Source of the DNA: Polymyxa betae
Taxonomy: Eukaryota > Endomyxa > Phytomyxea > Plasmodiophorida > Plasmodiophoridae
Assembly (NCBI GenBank): GCA_003693705.1
Contig: RBZT01000631.1
Span: forward strand, 1 to 64,000
DNA: 64,000 nt
Direction of reading: 5' to 3'
Shown: in pieces, positions 10,784 to 20,955 of the stretch
Layout of the letters: each line of letters begins with the position of its first letter
How positions within the stretch are numbered: the first letter of the stretch is position 1
The notes under the pieces: generated by a model
What the model saw: only the letters and a program-made list of their open reading frames with translations
Databases searched by the model: none
Told to the model about the DNA's origin: nothing
Position numbers and translations under genes: made by a program

Positions 10784-11566
10784 TTAAAATAGTCCTCCTA
10801 AGCCTCCTAAGCCTCCATTACCGCCGCCGGCTCCGCCTCCGCTACCATCTTGGTGCATACCCAAACCGCCAAACATCCCCCCGGTCATTCCAGCAAACAT
10901 ATCTTTTGCTGGGTTTCCTTTCGCGGCCCGACCTTCTTCAGCGTCGTTGTCCTTCTTGCGGCGTGCCGGTTTGGCCATGTCGCCAAATAAATTCTGAATG
11001 TCGTCTTTTTTCAGACCTTGGGCGGCTGGCGTCGTTGTCGCTGGAGGTTTGTTCGCTTCAGGATAGTCAGCTGATGAAGGAACCGGCGAGTCCGCCTTCG
11101 GATAAGATTGAGACGCTTTTGGCAGATGGCGGCTCGGCTTGGTGTCTTCTTTGAAGAATCGGTCATTTAACAAGCTTCCATTTGGCTTTCGTTCTGGTTT
11201 CTTTATGGGTTTCGGCGTCTTGGCTACCCGGTTCTTTTTGGGAGCAGGAGTAGTCGTAGGTGCGGTTGCATTCTTTGGTCTAGGGTCGCTTGGCGCTTTC
11301 GGCGACTTTTCTTTTTTGGTTGATTCGCGGGAAACTTCTACAGCCAGTTTCGCGTCATCCTTACTTTTCTGCTTCGCCTTCGGTTTTGATTTTACTGGTT
11401 CTTTGTTTCTAACAGATTGCTTGACCACCTCCTCAGATTCATCCGGTTGTTGTGCTTCGGATGGGTCATTAACGTCAAGCACGCCCTCTTGAGCTTTTTT
11501 AGCGCTAGCTGAAAGCGTCGCAGCTGTTGATAATAAAATCACAACCAGAAACGCCTTGTAAAACAT
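10784..11566 (-). CDS. Secreted Lys/Pro/Thr-rich protein with Gly-rich tail
   Basis: Uninterrupted 260-codon reverse frame. It starts with a clear signal peptide (MFYKAFLVVILLSTAATLSA, cleavage likely after SASA near residue 22). The mature chain is low complexity: an acidic/Gln stretch (residues about 30-50), a Lys-rich middle with KSKPKAKQKSK and KTPKPIKKPERKP, Thr/Pro runs (APTTTPAP, PPATTTPAA) suited to O-glycosylation, and a Gly/Met/Phe tail (MTGGMFGGLGM, ending GGLGGLGGLF). No cysteines appear in the mature part and no catalytic domain is recognised. Composition suggests an extracellular matrix, cuticle, tube or adhesive component, but that is inference. It is divergent from the eS17 gene, with 224 nt between start codons, so a shared promoter region is possible. 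Confidence 0.75.
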   Translation of the reverse strand: MFYKAFLVVILLSTAATLSASAKKAQEGVLDVNDPSEAQQPDESEEVVKQSVRNKEPVKSKPKAKQKSKDDAKLAVEVSRESTKKEKSPKAPSDPRPKNATAPTTTPAPKKNRVAKTPKPIKKPERKPNGSLLNDRFFKEDTKPSRHLPKASQSYPKADSPVPSSADYPEANKPPATTTPAAQGLKKDDIQNLFGDMAKPARRKKDNDAEEGRAAKGNPAKDMFAGMTGGMFGGLGMHQDGSGGGAGGGNGGLGGLGGLF

Positions 11567-11790
11567 TGATTATAAAATATTCCCATCCTGTCTTCGACCA
11601 ATGGAGTCACGCCTATTCTTGAAAGTTCAAAGTTGAATCAGTCGATGAATCCTGAGAATATCTGACAGCAAAATGTTAGGGCGCCGCAATATAAAAATGT
11701 TGGTTTTCGTCGCGGAGTCCGTGGGCGGCATTTCAGATCGCCATCCATTGTCGTCGTCGAGGCTAGCGCAAGGCGAATTTAACTGTCACC

Positions 11791-12258
11791 ATGGTAGGGC
11801 CAGTAGGCAACGCTTCCAGCTGACTCTCTGACGATGTCCCTCAGGGTCGCGTTCGTACGAAGATGGTTAAGCGCGCTTCGCGCCAGATTATCGAGAAATA
11901 CTACTCGAAATTGACGCTTGACTTCGATGTCAACAAGAAAATCGTCGAAGAAGTCGCTATTGTTCCTTCGAAGCGCGTTCGCAACAAGATCGCCGGATAC
12001 ATGACCCACTTGATGAAGCGTATTCAGCGAGGTCCAGTTCGGGGCATCTCCCTGAAACTGCAGGAGGAAGAGCGTGAGCGCCGCCTCGACTACATTCCTG
12101 AGAAGTCGGCCATCAACACCGAGAGCATCACCATTGGTGAAGAGACCAAGGAGATGCTTGCTGCCATCAACTTCCCCATGGACACTATCTCTGCCATTAA
12201 GCTGGAGACTGTCGAGCAGTTCAACGGACAGCCCCGAATGACTCGTCAGCGCTCGTAA
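11791..12258 (+). CDS. RPS17: 40S ribosomal protein eS17
   Basis: Two exons: the start ATG alone (11791-11793), a 51-nt intron (11794-11844), then 11845-12258, giving 138 residues, the usual eS17 length. Splicing yields [20 protein letters not shown], matching the conserved eS17 N-terminus (MGRVRTKTVKKAAR). Other family signatures are [55 protein letters not shown] and DYIPEKSA. eS17 is a structural protein of the small ribosomal subunit. An intron directly after the initiator ATG is a known arrangement in ribosomal protein genes. The stop is only 32 nt from the stop of the convergent kinase gene (12291). Confidence 0.97.
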
Positions 12259-12290
12259 AATCGTAATAGAACTCCCAATCCACCTATTTG

Positions 12291-14305
12291 TTATAAGTTT
12301 GCTTCATTTGACAGAAAGCTGTAATGCTTGAATTCGGGCATAGGACTTTCCATCGGTCTTGATATTCGGCGGTCTTCTTGGATCTCCAGTGATGTAAACG
12401 CCGGGTCGAAGTTTGACGTGTCATCAGAAAATTTGTCATGCGGAGGTATTTTCTTAGCGAACAGCCGTTCCCAGTCAACGTCAGCAAAAAATGGGTCTGG
12501 TATACGATATCCGAGTCAGGGGCTCCAATTAGTTTGCATTCATTGTGCTTACGAGATTTTACTTCGCGAGCGCCGTCCTATGCAAATACTGTCAAATGTG
12601 AAGCTAGAGAATTCGTTGAGCTGACCTTGCTGCCCAACCTTTTGTCTGCATCTCTAGTAAGCAAGCGTTTAATCAGATCCCCAGCCGTCGCTGATATTCC
12701 AAACGGGATTTGGAGCTTGCCTTTCAAGATTCTGGTGAACATTATGCTTTGATTTTGTGAGTAAAATGGTGGAGATCCCCTATCGTTATAATAAGTATAG
12801 TCAAATATTTATGCAACTGCATCGTACGCCAGCATTTCATAAAGTACCTAAGAGGTAATCTTCAGAAGCAGAACATTGAGTTTAAAAAATGCACCTGTCC
12901 TAAAGTCCACCAATCAACAGCCCGACCACAACCTGTCCTATTCAACACTTCGGGTGCCAGGTACTGTGGCAATCAGTCACCTGCGTCAAATGTTTCGGTT
13001 CAGATTTTAGACCGACCTCAGGGGTTCCACACATTGCTACGTCCTGATTCATGTGATTATACACGCCTTCCGCTGACAAACCGAAATCGGCTAATGCGAC
13101 ATTGCCTTTTGTAGTACGTTATCTTAACAGTCTTACCAAAAAAACTTACTTACCATCCGCATCCAAAAGAATATTTTCCAATTTCAGGTCGCGGAAAACA
13201 ATCCCCAAATCATGAATATATTCGAGAGCCAAGATTAGCTGGGAAACGTAAAACCTTGCCTTTTTTTCACTGAAGCTTCCAGCCTTGGTCAGGTGAAAGA
13301 AAAGATCGCCTCCAGAACAGTAATCCAGAATCAGGAACAGTTTTCTTTCGGTTTCAAAGGCACCGTGCATTTTTACAATGAATGGATGTCTACTCACATA
13401 ATCAGCTTTCCAGAGATGGCGTTTGGAAACAACTACCGAATATACTCAAGAACATCTCTTTCTGTTTGTGTGTGCTCCACTTGATTTTTCCTGACAACAA
13501 GCTTCTTTTCGATTTGCTTTAAGGCATACAACTATAACACTAGTAAGCCGACAGTAGACAAAAACCGACGGGACAATGCTGATTGGACAAACCTTTCCAG
13601 ATTGCTTATATCGCCCAAGAACCACCTTGCCAAACGCCCCTTTGCCAAGAACGCAAAGTAGATCAAAATCATCCAAGCAGAGAGATCTGGACTTCGGAGT
13701 CGGTAACGGCGCTGGCCCCTTCGTATGATCGAATAGATCGCCCACCATCGGCGGTTCGTCCTCGTCATATTCACCGTCATCGACCCCAATGAACTAGAGC
13801 CGTATCAATATATAGATGCCACCAAAACTGAAGCATTGATACTGCTCGAAATTCATCGGATTGTAGAATTTTCTTGTGTTTGCGGACGCTGTCGAGCCAA
13901 TTCTGGATTGAAACTTTCAAACCCGCATTTGTAAAAGATAAATGCCTGTCGATCTGTGCAATCTAAGTCAAGATTAGGCAGAGCGTGAGACAATGGCGAA
14001 AAACGGCGATAAAGCGTGGTTTCAGCGGATCAAATCAAGCAACTTCACAGACCTGGCTTGGCGAATGTTTCTGAAGCAGATCATGAAAATCTTTGAATTC
14101 GATCAAAGATCTGGACACATTCTTGTCGGCTACAGTCACCATAACAGTAGGGTTTTCCTCATCATTATCGAGCAGTGTCACTTTCACATCCATGGCAGCT
14201 GCCCCAGCCTGAAGAAGCATATTAGCGGTAAGGGTTACGATGGGCATCTGAAAAGACCTCATTGGCACCAGCCACAGCGGTCTGAAGACGCTCTAATCTG
14301 GTCAT
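12291..14305 (-). CDS. PX-domain AGC-family Ser/Thr protein kinase (SGK3/CISK-like)
   Basis: About ten reverse exons. An N-terminal PX-like lipid-binding region is built from exons near 14305-14257, 14208-14053 (VMVTVADKNVS, EFKDFHDLLQKHSP) and 13925-13800 (NWLDSVRKHKKILQSDEF). The kinase domain follows: glycine loop GKGAFGKVVLGRY, catalytic Lys in YALKQIEKK, HTQTERDVLE for the C-helix, IVFRDLKLENILL, ADFGLS, CGTPEYLAPEVL, VDWWTLG, and an AGC tail with a turn-motif-like MESPMPEF and a hydrophobic motif FKHYSF. SGK3 uses PX binding to PI3P to reach endosomes and is switched on by PDK1 at the activation-loop Thr. Here that position reads DVAMCGTPE, so the PDK1 target Thr (T in TFCGTPE) is Ala. 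PX assignment is moderate; kinase assignment is firm. Start at 14305 or the in-frame ATG at 14193. Confidence 0.85.
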
Positions 14306-14379
14306 TATGCAAACAAAGCTCAGATAGCATTGGATCGTCGTTTACCGGCTCCAGCGACTTGGCGCGGCCCATGTGAAAC

Positions 14380-14850
14380 GTTTACTGACGAATCTGCGAC
14401 CTAATCTGCATGAGAGACACGTTGCAAGCCACGCCCATCCCATAGTTGTTCTTTGCCTGTAACAGCAGCGTCGGCAGCCTTTTACAGAGAGATGTTCCTG
14501 AATCTATGCCCTTGGCTTCCATGACGTGGTCGGTCGAGCCGGCTTATATTACCAACATCTTCGCGATGGTATTTTCGATTGATGAAATCGAATCAAACAG
14601 AGCTCCACTGACCGCAGCCCTGACGCTGAGACCTCAGCCTAACGCCACATCGCCAATGTGAAGCAGGTCCCGATAGAGTGGTATCAGGCACCCAAGATTT
14701 TTTTCTGCAACTCAGATCTATAATAAGCATAGACTGATAGTACATCCTGAAAACTTCGAAGTTGAGACAGATAGAATTCCAGTTCCTTTCTGGAAAATAT
14801 CATGGCAAGAGCCAACAAAATGTCAGCCTAAAAAATTGAGCATGACTATT
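14380..14850 (-). CDS. Unassigned small reverse gene between VPS28 and the kinase
   Basis: Several frame-compatible pieces read as protein but I could not find a unique splice solution: MIFSRKELEFYLSQLRSFQ with YYRSELQKKIL (about 14815-14710), IPLYRDLLHIGDVALG (about 14695-14650), AAVSGALFDSISSIENTIAK (about 14620-14560), and RLPTLLLQAKNNYGMGVACN with SLMQIRSQIRQ ending at a stop near 14385. A 42-nt GTAATA...AAG intron would join the third and fourth pieces in frame. The helical character suggests a small coiled-coil or BAR-like adaptor. It could also be extra 5' exons of the kinase gene. No family is claimed. Confidence 0.35.
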
Positions 14851-14862
14851 GGGCAATAAATA

Positions 14863-15977
14863 TTATTGTGGACTATTTAACAATGATACAAAAGCTTGAT
14901 AGCTTTGCTCTAGATCAAAAATGCATTGCCTAGCTTGATCGGAGGTTAATTCATCGCTCGCTCTCATCTGATTCAAAACTGAAATCCACGACATCACCTG
15001 GCAAAACACATCAACGAAAAGACAAATCGAAACATACGGCAGGCAGAAACATACCTTGGTTTTTGAAATATGATCAGGTTTAACAACAGTGACCTGAGAT
15101 ACAACAATTACCAGAGCTGCCGAACTGAAAAAAACATTCAAACTTTGTTTAGACTATCGAGTAGATCGCTTAAATGAGGATACACTTCGTCGACAGCATA
15201 CATCTCAAGTTTCAGAGAATCCATCGTCGTAATGAAATGCTGAACAGTTTCAGCCACCTACACAACTCCAGATTAGGCGACAGCGAACAAACATGAAAAG
15301 GAATCTAAGAATTGCAGAGGGATTGAAACTGACAAAAGTAAAGTAAACACATACGTAAAGTTCGTTTGGCTTCACATGAGAAGTGGCTCCATCTCCATGC
15401 TGGATAGTAGCAGGTACACCAGCAATACATAGGCGTTTATAAGCAGCTGGACACTGCATCGCGTATTTTCTAGCAACACATCAGACCACGACCTAAATGG
15501 GCGAAAGCCGGAACGAAATCGCGATACAAATCAGAGAAACAGCGATACAGCGTTGACAGTGGAAAATCCCAATACGATGCAGAAAACTATAAAAAACACA
15601 GAAAAAGAAAAGCTAGCAAATACGTCATAAAAGTTTCAGTATCAGGCTCGAATTCATGGACAGCTTCCTAAAATCATTTTAGACTGAAACACGAAATCGA
15701 CAGATAAAGAAAAATCTAACTTTGACGGTTTTATATTGGGCTATCAGCTTAGCGCAAGCGGGTCCATATGCAGCAGCCGAAACAGCATCGCGAACATAGG
15801 CTGATTCCAGATGCTCAGTTGTCATCAAAATTGCATAGAGATCGGCTAATTTCTCCAGCCTGACAAGAGTCGAATCAAGATGCAGACAGCCCGCCAGCCA
15901 CGTCAATACCTAGCACGTTCTGTTCGGGTCGTGGCGAGTTTCACCTCAATGTCTTGCTGCCTATGTCCAGGCACCAT
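14863..15977 (-). CDS. VPS28: ESCRT-I subunit VPS28
   Basis: Exons (reverse): 15977-15910, 15859-15721, one or two around 15670-15600 and 15480-15355, then 15257-15144 and 14997-14863. VPS28 is the ESCRT-I subunit that links TSG101/VPS37 to ESCRT-II in endosomal sorting. Visible blocks match the family in order: QQDIEVKLATTRTERAR, LEKLADLYAILMTTEHLESA, YVRDAVSAAAYGPACAKL, CPAAYKRL, VAETVQHFITTMDSLKLEMY, AVDEVYPHLSDLL, and the C-terminal helical domain VMSWISVLNQMRASDELTSD, QARQCIFDLEQSYQAF. The start MVPGHRQQDIEVK fits the short N-terminus before the EEVKLY block of animal VPS28. The linker between CAKLIAQYKTVK and RKYAMQCPAAY is the uncertain splice region. Reading is otherwise firm. Confidence 0.92.
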
Positions 15978-16074
15978 ATGGCTTGGGTTGTTCGGTAAAG
16001 CGAAAGAGGACAGCCCAAGCAACCAGCCCGAAGACGAACGGAATTTTTGGCAAAAAAACAAATAAAAAAAGAAA

Positions 16075-16145
16075 GCACCAAACGGGAATCGAACCGGCGA
16101 CTTTCTAGCACGATAGAAATCTGTCAACCACTGATTGATTCTTCA
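16075..16145 (-). pseudogene. tRNA-like sequence, probably degenerate
   Basis: On the reverse strand the 3' half reads like a tRNA: CCGGTTCGATTCCCG is a T-arm with the invariant TTCGA loop, ending in TTTGGTGC, and TCAGTGGTTGACAG upstream resembles a D-arm. The anticodon arm (TTTCT...AGAAA) would need an eight-base loop, the T-stem has one mismatch, and the 5' acceptor strand expected to pair with the 3' end (GCACCAA) is absent. I read it as a tRNA pseudogene or tRNA-derived repeat, identity undetermined. It lies about 100 nt upstream of the VPS28 start codon. Confidence 0.45.
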
Positions 16146-16341
16146 TTCTTTTACTTTCGAGAGCCACGAATCCTTTACTATGATAAAACGTTCAACCTGT
16201 ACATTTATTACTTTTGCATTCGATTAGGACTGGCCTTTTCTAAAATGCTGAACTCTCAACGGCATCAGCTCAGAAAATGATGGCGCTGATCTCCAAATTC
16301 TATCATCGTGTTAATTGAGGGCAATTCAAATTACGATGAAG

Positions 16342-16620
16342 TTACGCAGGCTGAAGATTTAAGGACTCTCTTGCCTTTTGCAATTTGCTTCCAACCGGGA
16401 TCGGCTCCGAATATATTGGGATTACAATGCTGGTCACTGCCTTTCTTTATTAGTCAGATTCGGAATCAAGCATCGATCGCTGTCGTACCGGCCAGAGATA
16501 GGTGGTCGTCGGCAAGTATCGATTACATCGACGAATGGCTGCCACGCTGGTACGGTATCGGATTGCCAGAGCAACGAGCGTGTCGACAGGCTGGATATGG
16601 TATTGGACGACCTCGGCCAT
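16342..16620 (-). CDS. Small LysM-domain protein (LYSMD-like), 76 aa
   Basis: Two reverse exons, 16620-16489 and 16440-16342, separated by a 48-nt GT-AG intron, encode 76 residues. Nearly all of it is one LysM module: VQYHIQPVDTLVALAIRYRT, SVAAIRRCNRYL, then WP-AVTSIVIPIYSEP after the splice. This fits the DTL-x-x-IA-x-(R/K)Y-x-(T/V)S and closing IP positions of the eukaryotic intracellular LYSMD class rather than secreted chitin-binding LysM proteins, since no signal peptide is seen. LYSMD proteins are poorly characterised; some contribute to stress or immunity responses. The family is usually longer, so extra exons may be missed at either end. A short Ser/Arg/Glu tail (SKLQKARESLNLQPA) follows the domain. 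Confidence 0.75.
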
Positions 16621-16932
16621 GGCAATGCCGAGACACCAATGCTCTGTGACGCGAACCTCCCAGAGAAAATCTTTGAAGTTGAACAAGGCTCGGGGCCTTC
16701 AGCTCCCACATCGCCTTCAATAAACGTTTTTTTTTTATTCTGGTAAAGTGTTCTATCAGTAGTGCCGTCATTCAAGTTTTAATGTCAAAACATTGCTTCT
16801 CGATGCAAACAGGATTCCATGCATTTCGCCTATCCAGACAATAGAAACATTGCACATCTGGAATTAGCATACCAAAACAATGTATGCAGGTAGCTGAATG
16901 GGAATGTTATTCTGGAGAGAAGATGTGCAAGA

Positions 16933-17433
16933 ATGCCAAACACCCGAATCGAATGTCAATATGATGGTTTCGGAATTCGGACCATTGTTGTCATGGCGTC
17001 CGACGACGCCGGAGGCGATCGATCTACCGAGAAGTCGACGCCAACTATTGAAGCTGTGCGATCATATCTTGGACAGAGGTTTTATGTTTGGACGGATGAT
17101 GGACGAGTCATTCGAGGAAGGTCTGCATTTTGAATATCGCCTGATCCTGGCGAAACTTGTTTTGTTATGCACTTGAACGTTGTTCAGCTAACGTATGAGC
17201 AGGTTTTCCTGCTTAGACCATCTTGCCAATATGATACTGGATCATGCAATTGAACTTCGACCGCCGAATCGTAATGGTCTAGAAGCGCCATGGAACGGTG
17301 AATATTTTTGCAAAGCTTCCTGTTATTTTTTAGCCTAAAGTGCTTGCTAGATGAAAATCGTCTGTTGCATATGGGAAGTATTATGATGCCAATGTCTCAC
17401 GTCCTGAAAGTTGAGGTTGAAGATGTTATGTGA
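16933..17433 (+). CDS. NAA38: LSM-domain auxiliary subunit of N-terminal acetyltransferase C
   Basis: Three exons, 16933-17120, 17203-17297 and 17351-17433, give 121 residues in frame. NAA38 (LSMD1) is the Sm-like subunit of the NatC complex with NAA30 and NAA35, which acetylates nascent Met-hydrophobic N-termini. Evidence: Sm1 motif AVRSYLGQRFYVWTDDGRVI then RGRFSCLDHLANMILDHAIE, which corresponds to the LLNKNMRIRMTDGRTLVG-F-C-D-N-ILG block, and a C-terminal Sm2-like segment HMGSIMMPMSHVLKVEVEDV matching LGLAMVPGHHIVSIEV. The N-terminal 35 residues are unstructured (SDDAGGDRSTEKSTP). Introns are 82 and 53 nt. Confidence 0.88.
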
Positions 17434-18352
17434 TTATCACGAGCGGATGATATCTGTGCCTGCCTATCTACCCAATCAGTAAGCTCGACATTTACCAGAG
17501 CTTGTTCATCATTATATATTATCTAAAATTTGAAGAACTCATATCATAGTTGGACTGATTGCGAGTCTCATATTGCAGCTATGAGCGCGGCTGTTGTTTT
17601 AGCAGTTGCTGCGATTAGACGATTGGTTATAAAGAAGAGAAGGATTATCAAGCGAAACTGTTATCGTCTATCTTCTCTAGTTCGGATTGTGAGAATTGCA
17701 GTTTCAGAAGCTACCTTACTCATTTCTGTATCGGAAGTAATTCAGCTATTTGTTTTATCTGAATGTTTAAACTGAAAGAAGCTACAAGTCGGAGTGCTCA
17801 ATGCAGGCTAGTTACCAGAGTGAGCTGCATTAGGTGACATAAGACAGATCAAGTAGGACACGAATCCTTTGGGACTGGGATGTTGCATGATGGTCACGTG
17901 ACCGTGACGCCTGCTCCAACGTGAATGGAGTTCTCCAACTGATCTACATTACTATTTGCTATGGGATTTAGGATGCTCGATATCAAGATAACTTGACTGA
18001 GATTGTCTTCGGATCGCTTCGCTCCTTCAATTTTGCTGGACAATATTACCAGCATGTTGAGCTTGTCATCTGCTAGAAATATGTTGTTTCCGTACTTCGA
18101 ATTCCTTGACACGCTCGCGATATCTTGATGGCGATTCTATACCTCTTTGAATCTCAACGCGAGAATTGGTATGCACATTGCCCTTCGTTGTCGCCAAAGT
18201 GATATTGCCTCGATTTAAGGCGAAACCTCCGGGCCTTATTTCCTGTTAGTCGCTCCTGATCACTTTTCAAGTTCTATTCAAATGTCAAACTAGGACGCAT
18301 TCCGGTTTATTTCATCATTTTGCGGATACAAGCGATTCAATTTGTGAGGCAT
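17434..18352. other. Intergenic, no supported gene
   Basis: Open frames exist at 17530-17775 (forward, no ATG at its start) and 17894-18112 (reverse), but neither shows a domain, a paralog or consistent splice sites. About 18 nt before the stop of the first methyltransferase there is nothing distinctive. I see no RNA gene here. Confidence 0.5.
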
Positions 18353-19285
18353 CTATTTTGAGATCGCTATACCGTTCTTGTTGACATAGGCATTATAGCA
18401 ATTCAGTTTGCCGAATTTGGCCAGGTATTGTTGATAGTTGTCGGATTGCTTCGGCGAAACATCAACAACATATCCTTCATCGCTAATGAGCTTGCTAACT
18501 TCATCTGCAGAATCAGGTACCCAGTGTAAAGGCTCCCCAACGATGTAAATCATTGCCTTGTTGATTTTCGATAACGATTTCGAACCGCCAAAGTCGTATT
18601 GGGTGAGATATGAAAACACGAACGTTGAGCCTATTGGAGTGATAGCCTTCATTGATCGTAAGCATTGTCGTATTGCCTCTGGTGTTAGATACATTAAGAG
18701 CCCTTCAGCAACCAACACCGATTTTACGTCCTTATTCCAGGCACGACACTCTTCGGAAATCTTCTCTTCCAATTTCCACACCGACAGGTCAATAGGAAGA
18801 TAACGAATGTTGGGGTAGTTGAATCCAAGATTCTCGATAGCAGATCGTTTGAAGACGGACGTTTTCGGGTGGTCGACTTCGATGAACAGGACATCTGGAT
18901 ATTTAGGAGCTAGGTTTAATATCAGGACATCGTACCCGCCTCCTAAAACCAATACTTGTTTGGCCCCATTGTTGATTGCATCAACGACTCTATCGTAGAC
19001 GAATCGCTTGCGAAGACACATGGAGATATCGAACGACGGGACTACCGGACTCATCTTGGCAATCAAGCCCATAAAAGCAACGACCAGCCAGGAAAACCAT
19101 CCCATAATCATATCGAAGAAAGAAGCTATAGGACACGCAGAACGAAGCAAGCCAGATGTTAGTTCTGGATATCCCTCTGGAACAATGCTTTTCATGATGG
19201 AATTGATTGGCTCACCCCATACCCAATAGTTAACTATTGGCCGGGACACAAGCAACGCTGTCCAGCTGCCGAACCTTTGCACCAT
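18353..19285 (-). CDS. LCM-family SAM-dependent methyltransferase, copy 1
   Basis: Single exon of 310 codons. The fold is the leucine carboxyl methyltransferase/TIGR00027-like class (Pfam LCM): SAM-binding KQVLVLGGGYDVLI, the acidic strand end in FIEVDHP, a conserved Lys after it (SVFKRSAI), YLPIDLSVW, and VAEGLLMYLTPEAIRQCL. Enzymes of this family methylate carboxyl groups, for example PP2A C-terminus or small molecules; the substrate here is unknown. An N-terminal hydrophobic segment (FFDMIMGWFSWLVVAFMGL, residues about 57-75) suggests membrane association, which is unlike cytosolic LCMT1. The ATG at 19285 matches the start of copy 2. Absence of introns in an intron-rich region is consistent with acquisition from bacteria or retroposition. 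It is about two-thirds identical by eye to copy 2. Confidence 0.85.
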   Translation of the reverse strand: MVQRFGSWTALLVSRPIVNYWVWGEPINSIMKSIVPEGYPELTSGLLRSACPIASFFDMIMGWFSWLVVAFMGLIAKMSPVVPSFDISMCLRKRFVYDRVVDAINNGAKQVLVLGGGYDVLILNLAPKYPDVLFIEVDHPKTSVFKRSAIENLGFNYPNIRYLPIDLSVWKLEEKISEECRAWNKDVKSVLVAEGLLMYLTPEAIRQCLRSMKAITPIGSTFVFSYLTQYDFGGSKSLSKINKAMIYIVGEPLHWVPDSADEVSKLISDEGYVVDVSPKQSDNYQQYLAKFGKLNCYNAYVNKNGIAISK

Positions 19286-20955
19286 GCTCAGCGATATGTA
19301 CAGGATCGGTACCCTTTGATTCTGTACTATTTAACACATACATAATCATTCGTACTGTTTGCAAAGTATCTTGCGTCTGTAGGTCGTTATCGTGGCTGTT
19401 AAATATCTGGAAAAAAAAGAAAAAAAAAACAGAAATTCGAGGTAGAAAAAGTGCGTCTGCCGAATTTTTAATCTCACATACGGTAAGTGATACTACCTCT
19501 GTTCGGAAATACTGAGTCCCACGCATAAATATTTCAAGTTCTGAAAATTGCGAGCCTTGATGCCATTCTTTTTTTGTTTTATGTTTAGAAAGCATAGTTT
19601 GATGTAGATTTTGAGAGAGATTGCCCCAGGCAAATTTCTTGAAAAATCGCCTAAAAATGGCTCCAAGACACGAATTTTCCTAACAGTAAAAATTTATGCG
19701 TGGGACTCTTATTTCCGAACAGAGGTAGTACATAACAGTACAGTACCGTAACCCGAAAAAGTACCTGCTCGATCGAGAACCGATTTTGGGCCGAATCGAT
19801 ACCCAGTCTTTATCCTGTAATGTTACTAGGTGGTCCCGCCTGCAGTTTGTGTTTCCAACTTTCCATTAAACACTTAACACTTAAGTGGATCTGGGTATGC
19901 TTACCCAGTTGGATCAACGTTGTTTCGCCCTTCAACCTTCCTTTTTCGAGCTTTCTAACCTCGAAGTAGCTGGTTGTCGCGATCATTACATATCCCAAAT
20001 ATAAGAACAAAAATCGCACCGGGCGAATGTTGGAATGAGATCTAAACGCCACAGAACCAACACGACAGGACCTTGGGCTTGCACTTTTTCAGATTTACCG
20101 TGTATTTGAACAGCTAACTGATCGACTCTTCCAAGATTGTCGAATGCTTTCGGATCTAAAACAAAGTGCTCCAGACAGAGCTCAACCGTACCATCTCCTC
20201 CGGCGCAGGAATAGAAATGAACACCGAGCCAGAATCATGATCCATATTCCATAATCATAGAGCGAACCGCTCGACACGAGCAGCTGACGAATTGCTATTA
20301 GTTCGTTAATCATCAGTGCGAAATTGCCTCTAGATTAGTATCCAATGCTATTCCTAGTAGACGACCGCTTCGTATTCTCGACAATCTCGCTCAAAGAGGG
20401 ATCGCCTGTTCGCCAAAATCGTGCTGCTTCAAAAATAATGAAAGCACACATTTGGCGAATTACTCTGAGAATAAGCTTCCTAGCAAGCATCGATCGCATT
20501 TGTCCGAATATTGCCCTCGCTGCCCTCTGGCAGCATGCAGCGTCGAAATAAACTCAGGCAACATTATCAGGATCAACCCATAACCCCTTGACAGAAAGCA
20601 GCGTCCCCGTGTCGATCCAGTACGGGTTCACCGCTAGCGTCGCGATGAGAGCTGACAGAGCCTGTCCTTTCTTAAATCTAATAAAATTAGACACGGTTCT
20701 GGAACACATTGACGGGCAATAATTGCTGGGAGCGTCATCTTGCAGCAATAGCAAGGTGTCATAATCGCGAGCGGCGCAGGCAGAGATCGGGTGCAATCTC
20801 CTCTGGTAGTCCACATGGTAGTCCGTGGTGACGCTCTATACTTTGGAAGAAACCGCACTTAATATAAAATGAATCGAATGCTGATTTGAGATGTCTTATT
20901 ATTATCCCGATACTTTTTAAAAACATTTTTAACGTCAAGTTTTTAACCGAGCAAT
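19286..20955. other. Spacer between the two intact methyltransferases
   Basis: Contains the MITE at 19493-19728 and an A-rich tract near 19410-19430. Two weak reverse-strand stretches (19810-20052 with GRLKGETTLIQLGKH; 20554-20860 ending GTLLSVKGLWVDPDNVA) are open but have no recognised domain, and I do not call them genes. Confidence 0.5.
19493..19728. mobile_element. Mariner/Stowaway-like MITE, 236 bp
   Basis: Terminal inverted repeats begin CTACCTCTGTTCGGAAATA at 19493 and end with its reverse complement at 19728. Similarity continues about 40 nt inward on each side (GAGTCCCACGCATAAA). The element is flanked on both sides by TA (19491-19492 and 19729-19730), the target duplication typical of Tc1/mariner elements. 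The interior has no coding capacity, so this is a non-autonomous miniature element. The terminal sequence resembles the CTCCCTCCGTTC ends of plant Stowaway elements only in general form. Confidence 0.85.

Noticed and set aside
20554-20860. Reverse exon-like pieces between the methyltransferases
   Set aside because: Possible GT-AG joins exist, but the product has no family, no start codon context and no paralog.
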